The position numbers were made by a program, and so were the translations under genes. The notes beneath the pieces were generated by a model. That model made no database searches and was not told where the DNA came from. It worked only from the letters and a program-made list of their open reading frames with translations. From Bog-473 sp963744225 (GTDB lineage: Bacteria; Actinomycetota; Acidimicrobiia; Acidimicrobiales; RAAP-2), in contig CAVUSV010000004.1 in NCBI GenBank assembly GCA_963744225.1, positions 930,001 through 994,000 on the forward strand: DNA of 64,000 nucleotides, read 5' to 3'. Shown here one piece after another: positions 46,352 through 55,161 of the stretch. How positions within the stretch are numbered: the stretch's first letter is position 1; each line of letters starts with the position of its first letter.

Positions 46352-47082
46352 TGCGGGCAGGTGGGCATGGTGAACGAAACGGTCGCGCCGGGTTTGAGCA
46401 CGATGCCGGGGGGAGGGTTCTGGCTCAGCACGGTCTGGGGGTGATGCTTCACCGTCGTGGTGGTGACCGCGGCGCCAGCGGTCGTGTCCGTGGTGGTCGT
46501 CGTGGTCGTCGTGGTGGCGGGCGCACCGACTGAGAAGCAGGCCCATGTGAGTCCAGCGCTCGTCAGCGCGTGACGGCCGGCGCTGTAGGTCAAGCCGACG
46601 ACGACGGGCACAATTGTTTCGGTTCCGTAGCAGCCAGACCAGGTAATGCCGATTCGAGTGCCGGATGGCACATCCGCCCCCGGGCTGACAGGGACCGCTC
46701 CCACGCTCGCATTCGGGGGTTCGCCCGCGATCGACAACGAGGCGACGACACTCTGGCTCGCCAGGGTGCCTCTGTTGCAAGGGACGTTCAGCTCGACGCT
46801 GTGCAGCCCGACGCCGCGCAACGCGCTGTGGGCGGCGGCGATCTTGAGGCCGATCACGTTGGGCACTGGGATTCCTGGCGCGGTCGTGGTGGTGGCGACC
46901 GTCGACGACGTGGGAGGGACCGTGGTGGTCGTTGTCGTGGTCGTGGTCTTCGCGGTGGTGTCGAGGGTGCTGTTGCTCGCCGCCTTGTGGCCGGCGGTGG
47001 GGGAGTTGCCGCACGAGGCGAGGAGGTAAGACGCCAGTACGCCGGCGGCCCCGGTCGCGGCCAGCCGGCCCCATAGGTTCAT
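46348..47082 (-). CDS. PASTA-domain lipoprotein
   Basis: A 244-residue exported protein. Residues 1-25 form a lipoprotein signal with lipobox LLASC. A Thr-rich linker (poly-Thr and TSSTVATTTTAPG) leads to PASTA-like domains at about residues 70-150 (VPNVIGLKIAAAHSALRGVGL) and 155-244 (VPVVVGLTYSAGRHALTSAGL ... VLSQNPPPGIVLKPGATVSFT). A second poly-Thr tract splits the last domain. PASTA domains bind peptidoglycan or beta-lactam-like ligands in Ser/Thr kinases and PBPs. Its gene overlaps the downstream MFS gene by 4 bp. Confidence 0.85.
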   Translation of the reverse strand: MNLWGRLAATGAAGVLASYLLASCGNSPTAGHKAASNSTLDTTAKTTTTTTTTTVPPTSSTVATTTTAPGIPVPNVIGLKIAAAHSALRGVGLHSVELNVPCNRGTLASQSVVASLSIAGEPPNASVGAVPVSPGADVPSGTRIGITWSGCYGTETIVPVVVGLTYSAGRHALTSAGLTWACFSVGAPATTTTTTTTTDTTAGAAVTTTTVKHHPQTVLSQNPPPGIVLKPGATVSFTMPTCPQ

Positions 47083-47136
47083 GCGCCCATCATTGCCCTC
47101 CGTCCAGCCACTGCGCTGTGGTGGGACGCGGAGGCG

Positions 47137-47817
47137 TTACTTCAAGATGTTGACCGCCCGGGCCACGACGAGGATGCCCACGACCAGGGAGATGGCCGAC
47201 TCGGCCATCAGCATGAGCTTCGCCCACGGCTTGACCGCAGAGACGTCCGTGGGGCTGAAGGCAGTGGCCGTAGCGAAGGCGAAGTGGAAATAGTCCACGA
47301 ACGTGGGCGACCAGTCCCGGTTGACATGTTGCGGATGCAACATCTCGGGGAAGATCAGGGCAGGAGCGGTTTCCTTGCCGATGGCGCGCGCGGCGGGGCC
47401 TCCCCGGTCCAAGTTCCAGAACCAGAGCGCGAAGGCGATGATGTTGCTCAGCCAGATGGCGGCGCCGCTGGCGAGCAACACCTTCGCGTTCTGGGTGAAG
47501 CTGGACACATTGATGATGCCGACGACCAGGCGCACGGCCGCGTCCGCGTTGGCGACCGAGATGAGGCCGATGAGCACGCTGGTGAGGTTGTGCAGCCACG
47601 GGCGGTCCCGGTCGATGCGGCCGGGATCGCCGATGATCAGCGCGGCCAGCAAGATGACGAGGAGCAGAAGGAAGAGCCAGGCGGCGTCGCCGTTGCGCAA
47701 TTGGTGGGGCAGCGCCGCCCGGAGTAATCCGGTGGCAATGACCGCAAGGGCCATGGGCCAGCGCGGTTCGCCCTGCCGGGCCGTTCGCACAACTGTGGGC
47801 TCGTGACCGGTCGCCAT
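47137..47817 (-). CDS. DUF1345-like membrane protein
   Basis: A 226-residue protein with six or seven hydrophobic segments and no signal peptide. The C-terminal YFHFAFATATAFSPTDVSAVKPWAKLMLMAESAISLVVGILVVARAVNIL resembles two-helix pore-like regions of DUF1345 proteins. The start ATG 47817 is preceded by GGAAGGA. It stands alone between the PASTA lipoprotein gene (same strand) and the divergent FtsX-like permease gene. An ion-channel-like role would be speculation. Confidence 0.72.
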   Translation of the reverse strand: MATGHEPTVVRTARQGEPRWPMALAVIATGLLRAALPHQLRNGDAAWLFLLLLVILLAALIIGDPGRIDRDRPWLHNLTSVLIGLISVANADAAVRLVVGIINVSSFTQNAKVLLASGAAIWLSNIIAFALWFWNLDRGGPAARAIGKETAPALIFPEMLHPQHVNRDWSPTFVDYFHFAFATATAFSPTDVSAVKPWAKLMLMAESAISLVVGILVVARAVNILK

Positions 47818-48060
47818 GTCGCCATCCTTCCTCACTCTGCGGCCGGCCGGCCTTGGGCTGAAGGCTGCAACAACGCGGTGGCTCGTCGGGGTGTTACGAG
47901 GCCGAAGGGCCGAATGGCCCGCGGAGGGTGCTAGCACCCCAGTGGAGGCGCGGCTAACCACCTTGGTCGAAGGGCGGTGGGACGGCACACTGCACCGGAG
48001 AATCGGGGATGCCGGTGGGGTCGAGACCTTGAGCGAACGCCGACGAGGAGCTGGGGGACC

Positions 48061-50574
48061 GTGACCTCGGCCACCCTGCGCGCCGCTATCTATCGGTTCC
48101 GGGCCACCTTGGGCCACCGATGGGGTGAGTACCTGACCCTGGTTGTGCTCGTCGGACTCCTGGGTGGTGTGGCACTGGGGTCGATCGCCGGCGCGCGCCG
48201 CACCCAGCAGTCCTACGCGACGTACCTGGCGAAGACGAACCCGTCCGATCTGCAGTTCTTCACCACGTTCGACAACCCTGCGCTCGGGTCGCCTGTTGGC
48301 TACAGCGCCAAGGTGGACACTGCGGTCTCGCACTTGCGGTCCGTCCGCAGCGACGCCACGGTCGTCGGCTTCGACGGGAATCTCGCGTTCGTCCACGGCC
48401 TCCGCCCGCACATGGAGCCGGGGGAGAAGCCGCCGAGTGTCGAGGGCGTGCTGAGCGGCGAATACGTAGAACAGGACCGGGCCTACCTGGTCGCGGGGAG
48501 GTACGCCAACCAGAACGATCCGCACGAAGCGGTCATGAACGCCCAGGCGGCGAAGGAGTGGGGCTTGCACCTCGGGTCGGCGATCCAGTTCGGACTCAAC
48601 TCCGACGCGCAAAACGTTGCGCTCAGCGCGCCCACGGGGCCATCGAGCCTGCCGCCGGTGAAGGTGGCAACGGTCACGATGGTGGGCCTCGTCGTGCTCC
48701 CCCAGGACGTGGACGAGAACGACTACAGCAGACTGGGCTCGGCCTCCATCCTCGTGACACCGGCCTTGACCCGCCAGGTCGCTGTGTGCTGCGCCACCTA
48801 CTCCTACAGCGCCCTCAAGCTCGTCGGCGGAGGCGCCCATGTGGGCGCAGTGGAAGCGCAGCTGACCCACCACGGTCTCGTGCTGGCTCAGGTGGGAGGA
48901 TTCCAGACCTACGCGCCGTCCATCGCGGCGGCCGACAGGGCCATCAGACCGGTGTCGGTCGCCCTCGCGGTCTTCGGCGCGCTGGCCGGCCTCTCGCTCC
49001 TGATCGTCGCGATCCAGGTCATCTCGCGGCAGATCCGACGGCATACCGGCGAAGCAGCGACCCTGCGGGCCCTCGGGGCGGGACCGGCCGTCACGATGGC
49101 CGACGGCAGCTTCGGCATCGTCGCTGCAGGCTGCGTCGGCTGTGTCCTGGCCGTCGTCGTGGCGGTCGCCCTCTCGCCTCTCTTCCCGCTCGGCCCCGTG
49201 CGCCCCGTGTACCCGGTGAGCGCGGCCATCGACTGGACCGTGCTTGGGCTCGGATTTGTGGTTCTGGCTGCGGTCGTGGCGAGCATCGCACTGGTCGCGG
49301 CCTACCGCCAGGCACCGCGCCGCAGCGGCGCCCGCGCCGGATATCTCGTCCACCGTCAATCGACGGGAGCACGGTTTGCCGCCACGTCGGGCCTTCCGGT
49401 GTCGGCGGTCACGGGTATCCGCTACGCCATTGAGCCGGGGGACCGCGAGCCCGTCCCGGTGCGGTCGGCCATTTTGGGCGCGACCCTCGCCGTGGTCGTG
49501 CTGCTCAGCACCGTGATCTTCGGGGCCAGCCTCAACAACCTGGTCACGCATCCGAGCTTGTACGGCTGGAACTGGGACTACGCACTCCTTTCGGGATTCG
49601 CCGGCGACGAGGACCTCCCGGCCCAGCAGAGCGCGACGCTCCTCGCCCACGACCCGTACGTGACTGCCGCGTCGGGTGTCTACTTCGCCAAGGCCAAGAT
49701 CGACGGTCAGCACTTGGGGGTCATGGGTGCTGACCCGAATGCCCACGTGAGCCCTCCCCTGCTCAGCGGGCACGGATTGCAGGCGCCGAACCAGATCGTC
49801 CTCGGAACGGCGACGATGGTGGCACTGGGCAAGCGCGTGGGAGAGACGGTGCAGATTGGCCCAGGTGGCGGGAGAGAAGCCCACCTCACCATTGTCGGCA
49901 CGGCGACCATGCCGGCCCTGCTCGGCCCGGGCATGGGCAACGGCGCCATCATCGACTACCGGTTGATTCCGCCCTCGGTGCGCAATACCCAAGGCAATGT
50001 CGTCCCAGGCCCCAACGCGTATCTCATCCGGACGAACGGTCCGGCGGACCAGGCCCAACGCTCGCTCGACCGCATCGTCCAGACCATCAACAATGCCAAC
50101 TCGCCCAGTCCCGGCTCTGCCGGCGGGGTGATTGCCGCGCTGCGGCCCGAGGAGATCGTGAACTCGCACTCCATTGTGGCGATCCCCGCCATCCTGGGTA
50201 CCAGCCTCGCCGTCGGCGCGGCGCTCGCCCTGGGGACGACGCTCGTGGCGTCCGTGCGCTGGCGGAGACGGGATCTGGCCGTGCTCAAGACGTTGGGGCT
50301 CTCGGGCCGACAGCTCGGATCCATCGTCGCCTGGCAGTCGAGCGTGACGGTCGCGATCGGCACACTCATCGGAGTGCCGTTGGGAATCATCTTCGGGCAC
50401 CTGCTGTGGACCGCGTTCGCGCAAGCTATTCATGCCGTACCCGTGACGAGCATCCCGGCGCTGTACGTGGCCGCTATCGCGGTCGGTGCCGTCATCCTTG
50501 CGAATGTCGTCGCGGCAGTTCCGGCGCGGGTCGCCGCTCGCACCCCGACTGCGGTCTTGCTCCGTGCCGAGTAG
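48061..50574 (+). CDS. FtsX-type ABC transporter permease
   Basis: An 837-residue membrane protein with two FtsX/MacB-like halves. The first helix is at residues 25-43 (YLTLVVLVGLLGGVALGSIAGARRT), followed by a large extracytoplasmic domain. Helices occur near 300-320, 350-380 and 400-425, a second extracytoplasmic domain spans about 500-680, and three final helices follow, with WRRRDLAVLKTLGLSGRQLGSIVAWQSS as the FtsX signature. The start is GTG 48061. Such permeases normally pair with an ATPase encoded next door; none is present within the window. Substrate (lipid, lipoprotein or peptide) unknown. Confidence 0.85.
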   Translation: MTSATLRAAIYRFRATLGHRWGEYLTLVVLVGLLGGVALGSIAGARRTQQSYATYLAKTNPSDLQFFTTFDNPALGSPVGYSAKVDTAVSHLRSVRSDATVVGFDGNLAFVHGLRPHMEPGEKPPSVEGVLSGEYVEQDRAYLVAGRYANQNDPHEAVMNAQAAKEWGLHLGSAIQFGLNSDAQNVALSAPTGPSSLPPVKVATVTMVGLVVLPQDVDENDYSRLGSASILVTPALTRQVAVCCATYSYSALKLVGGGAHVGAVEAQLTHHGLVLAQVGGFQTYAPSIAAADRAIRPVSVALAVFGALAGLSLLIVAIQVISRQIRRHTGEAATLRALGAGPAVTMADGSFGIVAAGCVGCVLAVVVAVALSPLFPLGPVRPVYPVSAAIDWTVLGLGFVVLAAVVASIALVAAYRQAPRRSGARAGYLVHRQSTGARFAATSGLPVSAVTGIRYAIEPGDREPVPVRSAILGATLAVVVLLSTVIFGASLNNLVTHPSLYGWNWDYALLSGFAGDEDLPAQQSATLLAHDPYVTAASGVYFAKAKIDGQHLGVMGADPNAHVSPPLLSGHGLQAPNQIVLGTATMVALGKRVGETVQIGPGGGREAHLTIVGTATMPALLGPGMGNGAIIDYRLIPPSVRNTQGNVVPGPNAYLIRTNGPADQAQRSLDRIVQTINNANSPSPGSAGGVIAALRPEEIVNSHSIVAIPAILGTSLAVGAALALGTTLVASVRWRRRDLAVLKTLGLSGRQLGSIVAWQSSVTVAIGTLIGVPLGIIFGHLLWTAFAQAIHAVPVTSIPALYVAAIAVGAVILANVVAAVPARVAARTPTAVLLRAE

Positions 50575-50916
50575 CGGACAGGAGGCCGCGGCCGGGGGAC
50601 GTGACACAAAGAGCTGGGTTCTGCCGGCGGCCGCGTACCGGATGAGGATCACGTGCCGACGCCGGTGGGGCAGCTATCTCTCCCTGATGTCTTGATCGGG
50701 CTCGTTGGTCAGCGAGCTGAAGAGACTTCCCAACCGCGGCCAGCGTCACGGGTCCCTCGAGTTCTTGCTGCGCAGGCAGATGGTTAGATCGCCGAACGGC
50801 ATTTGATCGCCGTCATCAGTCGTGCGCCCAAAACGCAGAGACCCCCTGCAATCCTCAACTGCGGAGCGGTCGTGGTATCCGTGTCTTGCGACGGGTTTGC
50901 TGACTAGAACTGTGCG
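50575..50916. other. Intergenic region with permease remnant
   Basis: 342 bp between the permease stop and the next gene. The left third is a decayed copy of the permease start; the rest shows no gene, clear promoter or terminator. Confidence 0.5.
50594..50735 (+). pseudogene. Truncated, frameshifted copy of the FtsX permease N-terminus
   Basis: Just after the permease stop, GGGGGAC-GTGAC repeats the start region of that gene (GGGGGACCGTGAC at 48055). Downstream codons give LPAAAYRMRITCRRRWGSYLSL, alignable with TLRAAIYRFRATLGHRWGEYLTL. After a one-base shift the frame reads VLIGLVG, matching VVLVGLLGG. A stop at 50693 interrupts it. It is a degenerate tandem partial copy, perhaps what is left of a second permease gene. 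Confidence 0.6.
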
Positions 50917-51477
50917 ATGGGCAAGAGCGAGTGTCAGGTCATCGAGCTCAGGCTCAATGGGGCAGAGGAGATGTTCGCCCTGGCCGCGACCGACTTGTTT
51001 TCCGAGTATCGCAACTATCTCACTGGGGTCGAGTTCTGTATCAGCGTCCTTCGCGCTCACCGCACGCGGGGACCAGTGAAGCTCGAGCTCTCGCTGCCGC
51101 CCTCGGAGATAGAGGACGGCCTCAACGACCGGGTGAGGGGGGCGCTACGTCGCTACTGCACGCACCGGATCACGTATAACGAGCGCGAGCGGCGCGCCAC
51201 GTGGTTGGGTGGACTCTCGTCGCTGTGGGTCGGTGTTCCGATTGCGGTGATCGGATATCTGCTCGTGATCTATGCCGGCACCCTTGTCGGCCCTTCCGGC
51301 AACATCAATCTCATCGCGGATACGACCGGATGGGTCCTCGTGTGGGTCGGCGTCTGGTTCCCGCTCGACACGATCCTGTTCACTCCGCTTGGGTACGGGC
51401 GTGAGAACCGCGTCCTGCAACAGTTGCACGATGCCGAGATCTCGGTACTGCCCCAGCGATCCGCCACCATGACCTGA
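50917..51477 (+). CDS. Hypothetical membrane protein
   Basis: A 186-residue protein of no recognised family. The N-terminal ~95 residues are soluble and alpha/beta in character (ELRLNGAEEMFALAATDLFSEYRNYLTGVEF ... LELSLPPSEIEDGLNDRVRGALRRYCTHRI). Two hydrophobic segments follow at about residues 97-122 and 133-155, with a short polar C-terminus. No strong ribosome binding site is seen before ATG 50917. It is isolated. Function cannot be proposed. Confidence 0.6.
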   Translation: MGKSECQVIELRLNGAEEMFALAATDLFSEYRNYLTGVEFCISVLRAHRTRGPVKLELSLPPSEIEDGLNDRVRGALRRYCTHRITYNERERRATWLGGLSSLWVGVPIAVIGYLLVIYAGTLVGPSGNINLIADTTGWVLVWVGVWFPLDTILFTPLGYGRENRVLQQLHDAEISVLPQRSATMT

Positions 51478-51613
51478 GCAGACCATCGGGTCCGGTGACC
51501 TCCGTGGACAACCCCCGGCGGACCGAGCCAAGAATTTTCGAAGATTTGCCTGGCGTGAGTCATCCAAATCGCACTCCAGTTCCGGAGACACATCTGGAGA
51601 ACGGAACGGAGTG

Positions 51614-51967
51614 ATGGCCATGAGTCCTGACCCGCGTGATGAGGGGACAGTGCACGCCGATGGTTGGCGGGGAAGTCTGAGCCGGCGCAATTTCCTGCGT
51701 CGCGGCACGTTCACCGCTGCAGCGGTTGCCGTGGCGGGGAGCGTTCCCGGGCTGTCCGGGCTCATCGCCGGCACCGCGGCGGAAGCCCCCGCGGTCGAGA
51801 CCGGCGTCGCCAATGTCGAGGGCGAGGCCGGGATCCTCTCCGAGCCGCTGGTCGCCCAGGTCAAGGACCTCAGCACCGGGGAGATCAGCCTGTTCCAAGG
51901 AGAGCGAGAAGTCGTGGTCCGCTCTCCTGCCCTCGCTCGGAGTCTGATGTCCGCCGCACACAAGTAG
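51614..51967 (+). CDS. Small Tat-signal protein of unknown function
   Basis: About 117 residues from ATG 51614 (GTG 51611 and ATG 51620 are alternatives). The twin-arginine motif SRRNFLRRGTF precedes a hydrophobic stretch (TAAAVAVAGSVPGLSGLIAG), typical of a Tat signal. The mature part is about 60 residues (VLSTGEISLFQGEREVVVRSP-like) without a known domain. It begins an operon with the DUF4331 gene (33 bp downstream) and a 107-residue protein. A small exported protein beside a signal-less DUF4331 protein may suggest co-export, but that is conjecture. Confidence 0.72.
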   Translation: MAMSPDPRDEGTVHADGWRGSLSRRNFLRRGTFTAAAVAVAGSVPGLSGLIAGTAAEAPAVETGVANVEGEAGILSEPLVAQVKDLSTGEISLFQGEREVVVRSPALARSLMSAAHK

Positions 51968-52000
51968 TTCTGCCCATCACCCACTAAGGAGGAATATGCC

Positions 52001-53491
52001 ATGTCGTCACACCGCGAAGCGCCAGAAATCTCGAAGGATCCGGTCGCAGACAGCACGGACCTCTATGCCTTCGTGAGCCCGGACGCACCCGGGACGGTCA
52101 CGCTGATCGCCAACTACATCCCGCTGGAAGCTCCGGACGGGGGTCCGAACTTCTACGAGTTCGCTGACAACGTGCTGTACGAGATCCACATAGACAATAC
52201 CGGCGACGGCCTCCCGGATATCAGTTACCAGTTCCGTTTCAGTACCGTCAACAACATCCCGGCATCGTTTCTCTACAACGACGGTCCGATCACGACGCTC
52301 ACGCCCCCTTCCCCCTCGTCCAACTGGAACCGTCAGCAGACCTACACCCTGTTCCGCCGCGACTACAACACGCAGAATCGCTGGGGAGGCTCGTGGGTCG
52401 TATTGGGCACGGGTCTTCTGTGCCCACCATGCAACATCGGGCCCCTGTCCACCCCCAATTACCCTGCGCTGGCGGGCGCCGCGGTTCACTCGGTGGGGGC
52501 GGGTCCGTTCTCGGCCCGGGTGTTTGCCGGACAGCGTGCCGAGGGCTTCTACGTCGACTTGGGTGCCGTCTTCGACCTCGGGGATCTACGCGGCTTCGCC
52601 GGCGACCACGTTGGCGGCCCCGCCGCCGGTCTCATGAATGGCATGCCGGGCGTCAACTCGACCGCCGACGTCAACGTGCACACTTTGGCGCTCCAGGTCC
52701 CCACCGGCCAACTCACCCGCAGCACCCCCAGTGGGCCGGGCGACCCGGCCGCTGTCATCGGCGTGTGGACCACGGCCAAGCGCCAACGGGTCCATGTACG
52801 CGGCAACTGGCCAGATGGGGACGACTTCGGCAGCGGCCCGTGGACTCAGGTGTCGCGCCTCGGCAACCCGCTGGTGAACGAACTCCTCATTGGCATCGGC
52901 GACAAGGACCGATGGAACGCGCAAGATCCGACGGCTGACGGGGGGCCGTTCCTGAACTACTTCGCCGAACCACTCCTGCCGCAACTGCTGCCGAGCCTGT
53001 ACCCGAACGTGTTTCCCAACCTCGCCAAGTACAACGGCGGCTCGCCCAACTCGCGTCCTGACATCGAGGCGGTCTTCCTCACGGGGATCCCCGCGGGCGT
53101 GATCTCCCCGGCGCCTACCTTTACCAACTACAACGGGACCGGCGTCAAGGCGGACATGCTGCGGCTCAACACCGCGATCGGGCCGTCGTCGAGCCCGAGC
53201 AACTTGGGGCTCCTGGGACTCGATGTGGCTGGGTGGCCCAACGGTCGGCGGGTGTTCGACGACGTCGCCACCATTGCGTTACGGGCCGTCGCCGGGGCGA
53301 CACTGGGATTTGTCGTCCCAACGTTTACTGCCGATGCGGCGGCGGGCGCGGTCGACTTCGGGATCACCAGTGGCGGCGGCGATCTCTCGGCCAAGGGCAC
53401 AGAGCACTACCTGAGCACCTTCCCGTATTTGGGCACGCCCTACAGCGGATTCTCGAACCCGGCCGTCACGCCGGTGTCGGTCGCGCCGTAG
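52001..53491 (+). CDS. DUF4331 domain protein
   Basis: A 496-residue DUF4331 protein: it starts MSSHREAPEISKDPVADSTDLYAFVSPD, the exact opening of the domain, and includes NFYEFADNVLYEIHIDNTGDGLPDISYQFRF, GDKDRWNAQDP and a C-terminal LSTFPYLGTPYSGF. A strong AAGGAGGA site precedes ATG 52001. Many relatives have an N-terminal signal peptide; this one begins directly with the domain. The biochemical role of DUF4331 is unknown. It is the middle gene of a three-gene operon. Confidence 0.9.
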   Translation: MSSHREAPEISKDPVADSTDLYAFVSPDAPGTVTLIANYIPLEAPDGGPNFYEFADNVLYEIHIDNTGDGLPDISYQFRFSTVNNIPASFLYNDGPITTLTPPSPSSNWNRQQTYTLFRRDYNTQNRWGGSWVVLGTGLLCPPCNIGPLSTPNYPALAGAAVHSVGAGPFSARVFAGQRAEGFYVDLGAVFDLGDLRGFAGDHVGGPAAGLMNGMPGVNSTADVNVHTLALQVPTGQLTRSTPSGPGDPAAVIGVWTTAKRQRVHVRGNWPDGDDFGSGPWTQVSRLGNPLVNELLIGIGDKDRWNAQDPTADGGPFLNYFAEPLLPQLLPSLYPNVFPNLAKYNGGSPNSRPDIEAVFLTGIPAGVISPAPTFTNYNGTGVKADMLRLNTAIGPSSSPSNLGLLGLDVAGWPNGRRVFDDVATIALRAVAGATLGFVVPTFTADAAAGAVDFGITSGGGDLSAKGTEHYLSTFPYLGTPYSGFSNPAVTPVSVAP

Positions 53492-53495
53492 CGTC

Positions 53496-53819
53496 ATGCC
53501 TACCCACGCCCTCGGGCCAAGTGAAGAGGGCTCGGTCGTCCTCGACATCGGCGGCGACGTCGGAGCCGCCATCGTCCATGCGCCAGCAGTTTTGGTCGGG
53601 TCCGAAATTGAGATCCGCCCGCTCGGCGCCGCATGGGACGGCACTCATGTCGCCGTCCGTATCCGACAAATTCCTGGTGGTGAGATGTCCGCCGCTCTCT
53701 TCCCCGCACTCGGGCGAGGGGGTTACGAAGTACGTTTGCGCGGCGACGACAGCGGAAGCGTGGCGGCCGTCGCCGTGGAGGGGGGCCGGGTCACCGAGGC
53801 TCGCCTCGCGGGGCCGTAG
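53496..53819 (+). CDS. Small conserved protein, operon partner of DUF4331
   Basis: A 107-residue soluble, probably all-beta protein beginning 4 bp after the DUF4331 stop. It reads EEGSVVLDIGGDVGAAIVHAPAVLVGSEIEIRPLG, then THVAVRIRQIPGGEMSAALFPALGRGGYEVRL. The VVLDIGGDVGA opening recurs in small actinobacterial hypothetical proteins I have seen, but I know no function. Tight spacing makes it a probable functional partner of the two upstream products. Confidence 0.75.
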   Translation: MPTHALGPSEEGSVVLDIGGDVGAAIVHAPAVLVGSEIEIRPLGAAWDGTHVAVRIRQIPGGEMSAALFPALGRGGYEVRLRGDDSGSVAAVAVEGGRVTEARLAGP

Positions 53820-54170
53820 AGCGCAACTAAAGCGGTTGCCGGCCGCGCACGCCAGTGATGATGGGCGACTCTCGTTCGACCGGCCAAGGGCTCAACGCGA
53901 TCGGTTCCACGGGGGCGACTCGTCCATGATGTTCGCCCCAAGGCGCGATTGACAGCCGGCGATGAGGCCTGTATTTTCCCAATCAGTTAATTAGCCATCT
54001 GGGAAAGTACAGGCCAATGCATGACGCATCTGATCGATGACGACCGGCTGCGCGGTGACCAGACAACCCGGTAATGCGGTAGGCCATTCGATCCGACGCG
54101 TCGGGGAGGCCCAGTCCAACCAGATGCATGACTCTTGCGAGCAGCTCCAACCACAACGAAGGGTGGACGG
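53820..54170. other. Intergenic region with long hairpin
   Basis: 351 bp between the small conserved gene and the SRPBCC gene. It contains the 50-base inverted repeat at 53966-54015 and two occurrences of ATGCATGAC (54017 and 54124). No open frame with coding character was recognised. Confidence 0.5.
53966..54015. repeat. Long inverted repeat with 16-bp arms
   Basis: Arms 53966-53981 (GGCCTGTATTTTCCCA) and 54000-54015 pair at 15 of 16 positions around an 18-base AT-rich loop containing TTAATTA. There is no T-run on either side, so a simple terminator is not obvious; it could be an operator or a structured RNA. Confidence 0.6.
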
Positions 54171-54671
54171 GTGACCGACGACATTGACTCCCAGGACTCC
54201 GTGGTGATTGAACGCCACTTCGATGCCCCCGCAGAGCTCATCTGGCAGATGTGGACCGACTCGGAACGCTTCAAGGCGTGGTACGGCCCGGAGGGTGCCA
54301 CCATCCCCGTGGCGAAGATGGATGTTCGTGTCGGAGGCAGCCGCTTGGTCTGCATGGAGATGGCGACTCCCAACGGGCTGATGCAAATGTGGTTTACCGG
54401 GGAATACCGGGAGGTTGTCAAGAATCAGCGGCTCGTCTACACCGAGGCCATGTCAGACGAGAACGGCAACGTGTTGTCCCCGTCGGACATGGGCATGCCA
54501 CTGGGGCATCCGACGATGACTGAAATCATCGTCGAGCTCGAAGCGGACGGTGGCCAGACCAGGATGACGCTGACCCATGCCGGCGTGCCCAAGGGCTCTC
54601 CGGGCGCGGCTGGGTGGGTGATGGCGTTTGACAAGCTCGCTACCCTCATCGAAGCGCAGAACCTCGGTTAG
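54171..54671 (+). CDS. SRPBCC (AHSA1-like) domain protein
   Basis: A 166-residue cytosolic START-fold protein beginning at GTG 54171. It has VVIERHFDAPAELIWQMWTDSERFKAWYGPEGA, the usual opening of Aha1/CalC-type domains, then MWFTGEYREVVKNQRLVYTE and MTLTHAGVPKGSPGAAGWVMAFDKLATLIE. These proteins have a hydrophobic cavity and bind lipids or other ligands. Many such genes neighbour an ArsR regulator, but none is here. Confidence 0.88.
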   Translation: MTDDIDSQDSVVIERHFDAPAELIWQMWTDSERFKAWYGPEGATIPVAKMDVRVGGSRLVCMEMATPNGLMQMWFTGEYREVVKNQRLVYTEAMSDENGNVLSPSDMGMPLGHPTMTEIIVELEADGGQTRMTLTHAGVPKGSPGAAGWVMAFDKLATLIEAQNLG

Positions 54672-54737
54672 TTGCCGCGTTTTCACGCGGCTCACAGCAA
54701 ATGAGGGGGGCAGGGCGGATTCCCCCGACCTACCGCG

Positions 54738-54776
54738 TCCCACCCTGCCCCTCAAGATGAGTTTGGCGGGGTGGGA
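54738..54776. repeat. GC-rich stem-loop
   Basis: TCCCACCCTGCC (54738-54749) pairs with GGCGGGGTGGGA (54765-54776) at 11 of 12 positions around a 15-base loop. It is one of the GCCCC/GGCGGGG hairpins concentrated in 54.7-56.4 kb. Confidence 0.6.
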
Positions 54777-54883
54777 CCGCAGCGAGTAGAGCCAATCGAT
54801 CCCACCGACGCACAATGCAGCAACAACTAATCGGGAATGGCTCCATCCGAGTGCATCGAGCCTGCTAAGCCCGGTTTAGCGTG

Positions 54884-54922
54884 TCGGCCCCGCCCTCCCC
54901 TAACCCCCCCGGGCGGGGTCGA
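54884..54922. repeat. GC-rich stem-loop, copy 1
   Basis: TCGGCCCCGCCC pairs with GGGCGGGGTCGA (11 of 12) around a pyrimidine-only or nearly so loop. AGCG precedes and GACGCGTC follows, as in the copies near 56 kb. Confidence 0.65.
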
Positions 54923-55161
54923 GACGCGTCAAAGCCGAGCGATTCCGCTTTGTCGTGCCAACGACCGGGGCTGCGGATCGTTCAGTGCGGATACGGCTGC
55001 GTCTCGGTATCGACTTCCGCGCTCGAGTAGTCCGCTTTGCTTTCCCCCGCCGCCCTCGCGAACGTCCCACTCCGGCCCACCATCGGTGGCGCGCCGTCGC
55101 CGGCTCGCAGAAGCGAGTTCTGGGACGCTTCCGTTTAACCGGTCAACGCCAAGTGGCAGGG

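Larger units (their letters stand above)
54672..55161. other. Gene-free stretch with GC-rich stem-loops
   Basis: 490 bp with no supported gene. It starts with a 7-bp hairpin (GCCGCGT-tttc-ACGCGGC side, 54674-54691), then a 12-bp stem at 54738-54776 and stem-loop copy 1 at 54884-54922. The remainder (54931-55161) shows nothing recognisable. Confidence 0.5.
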
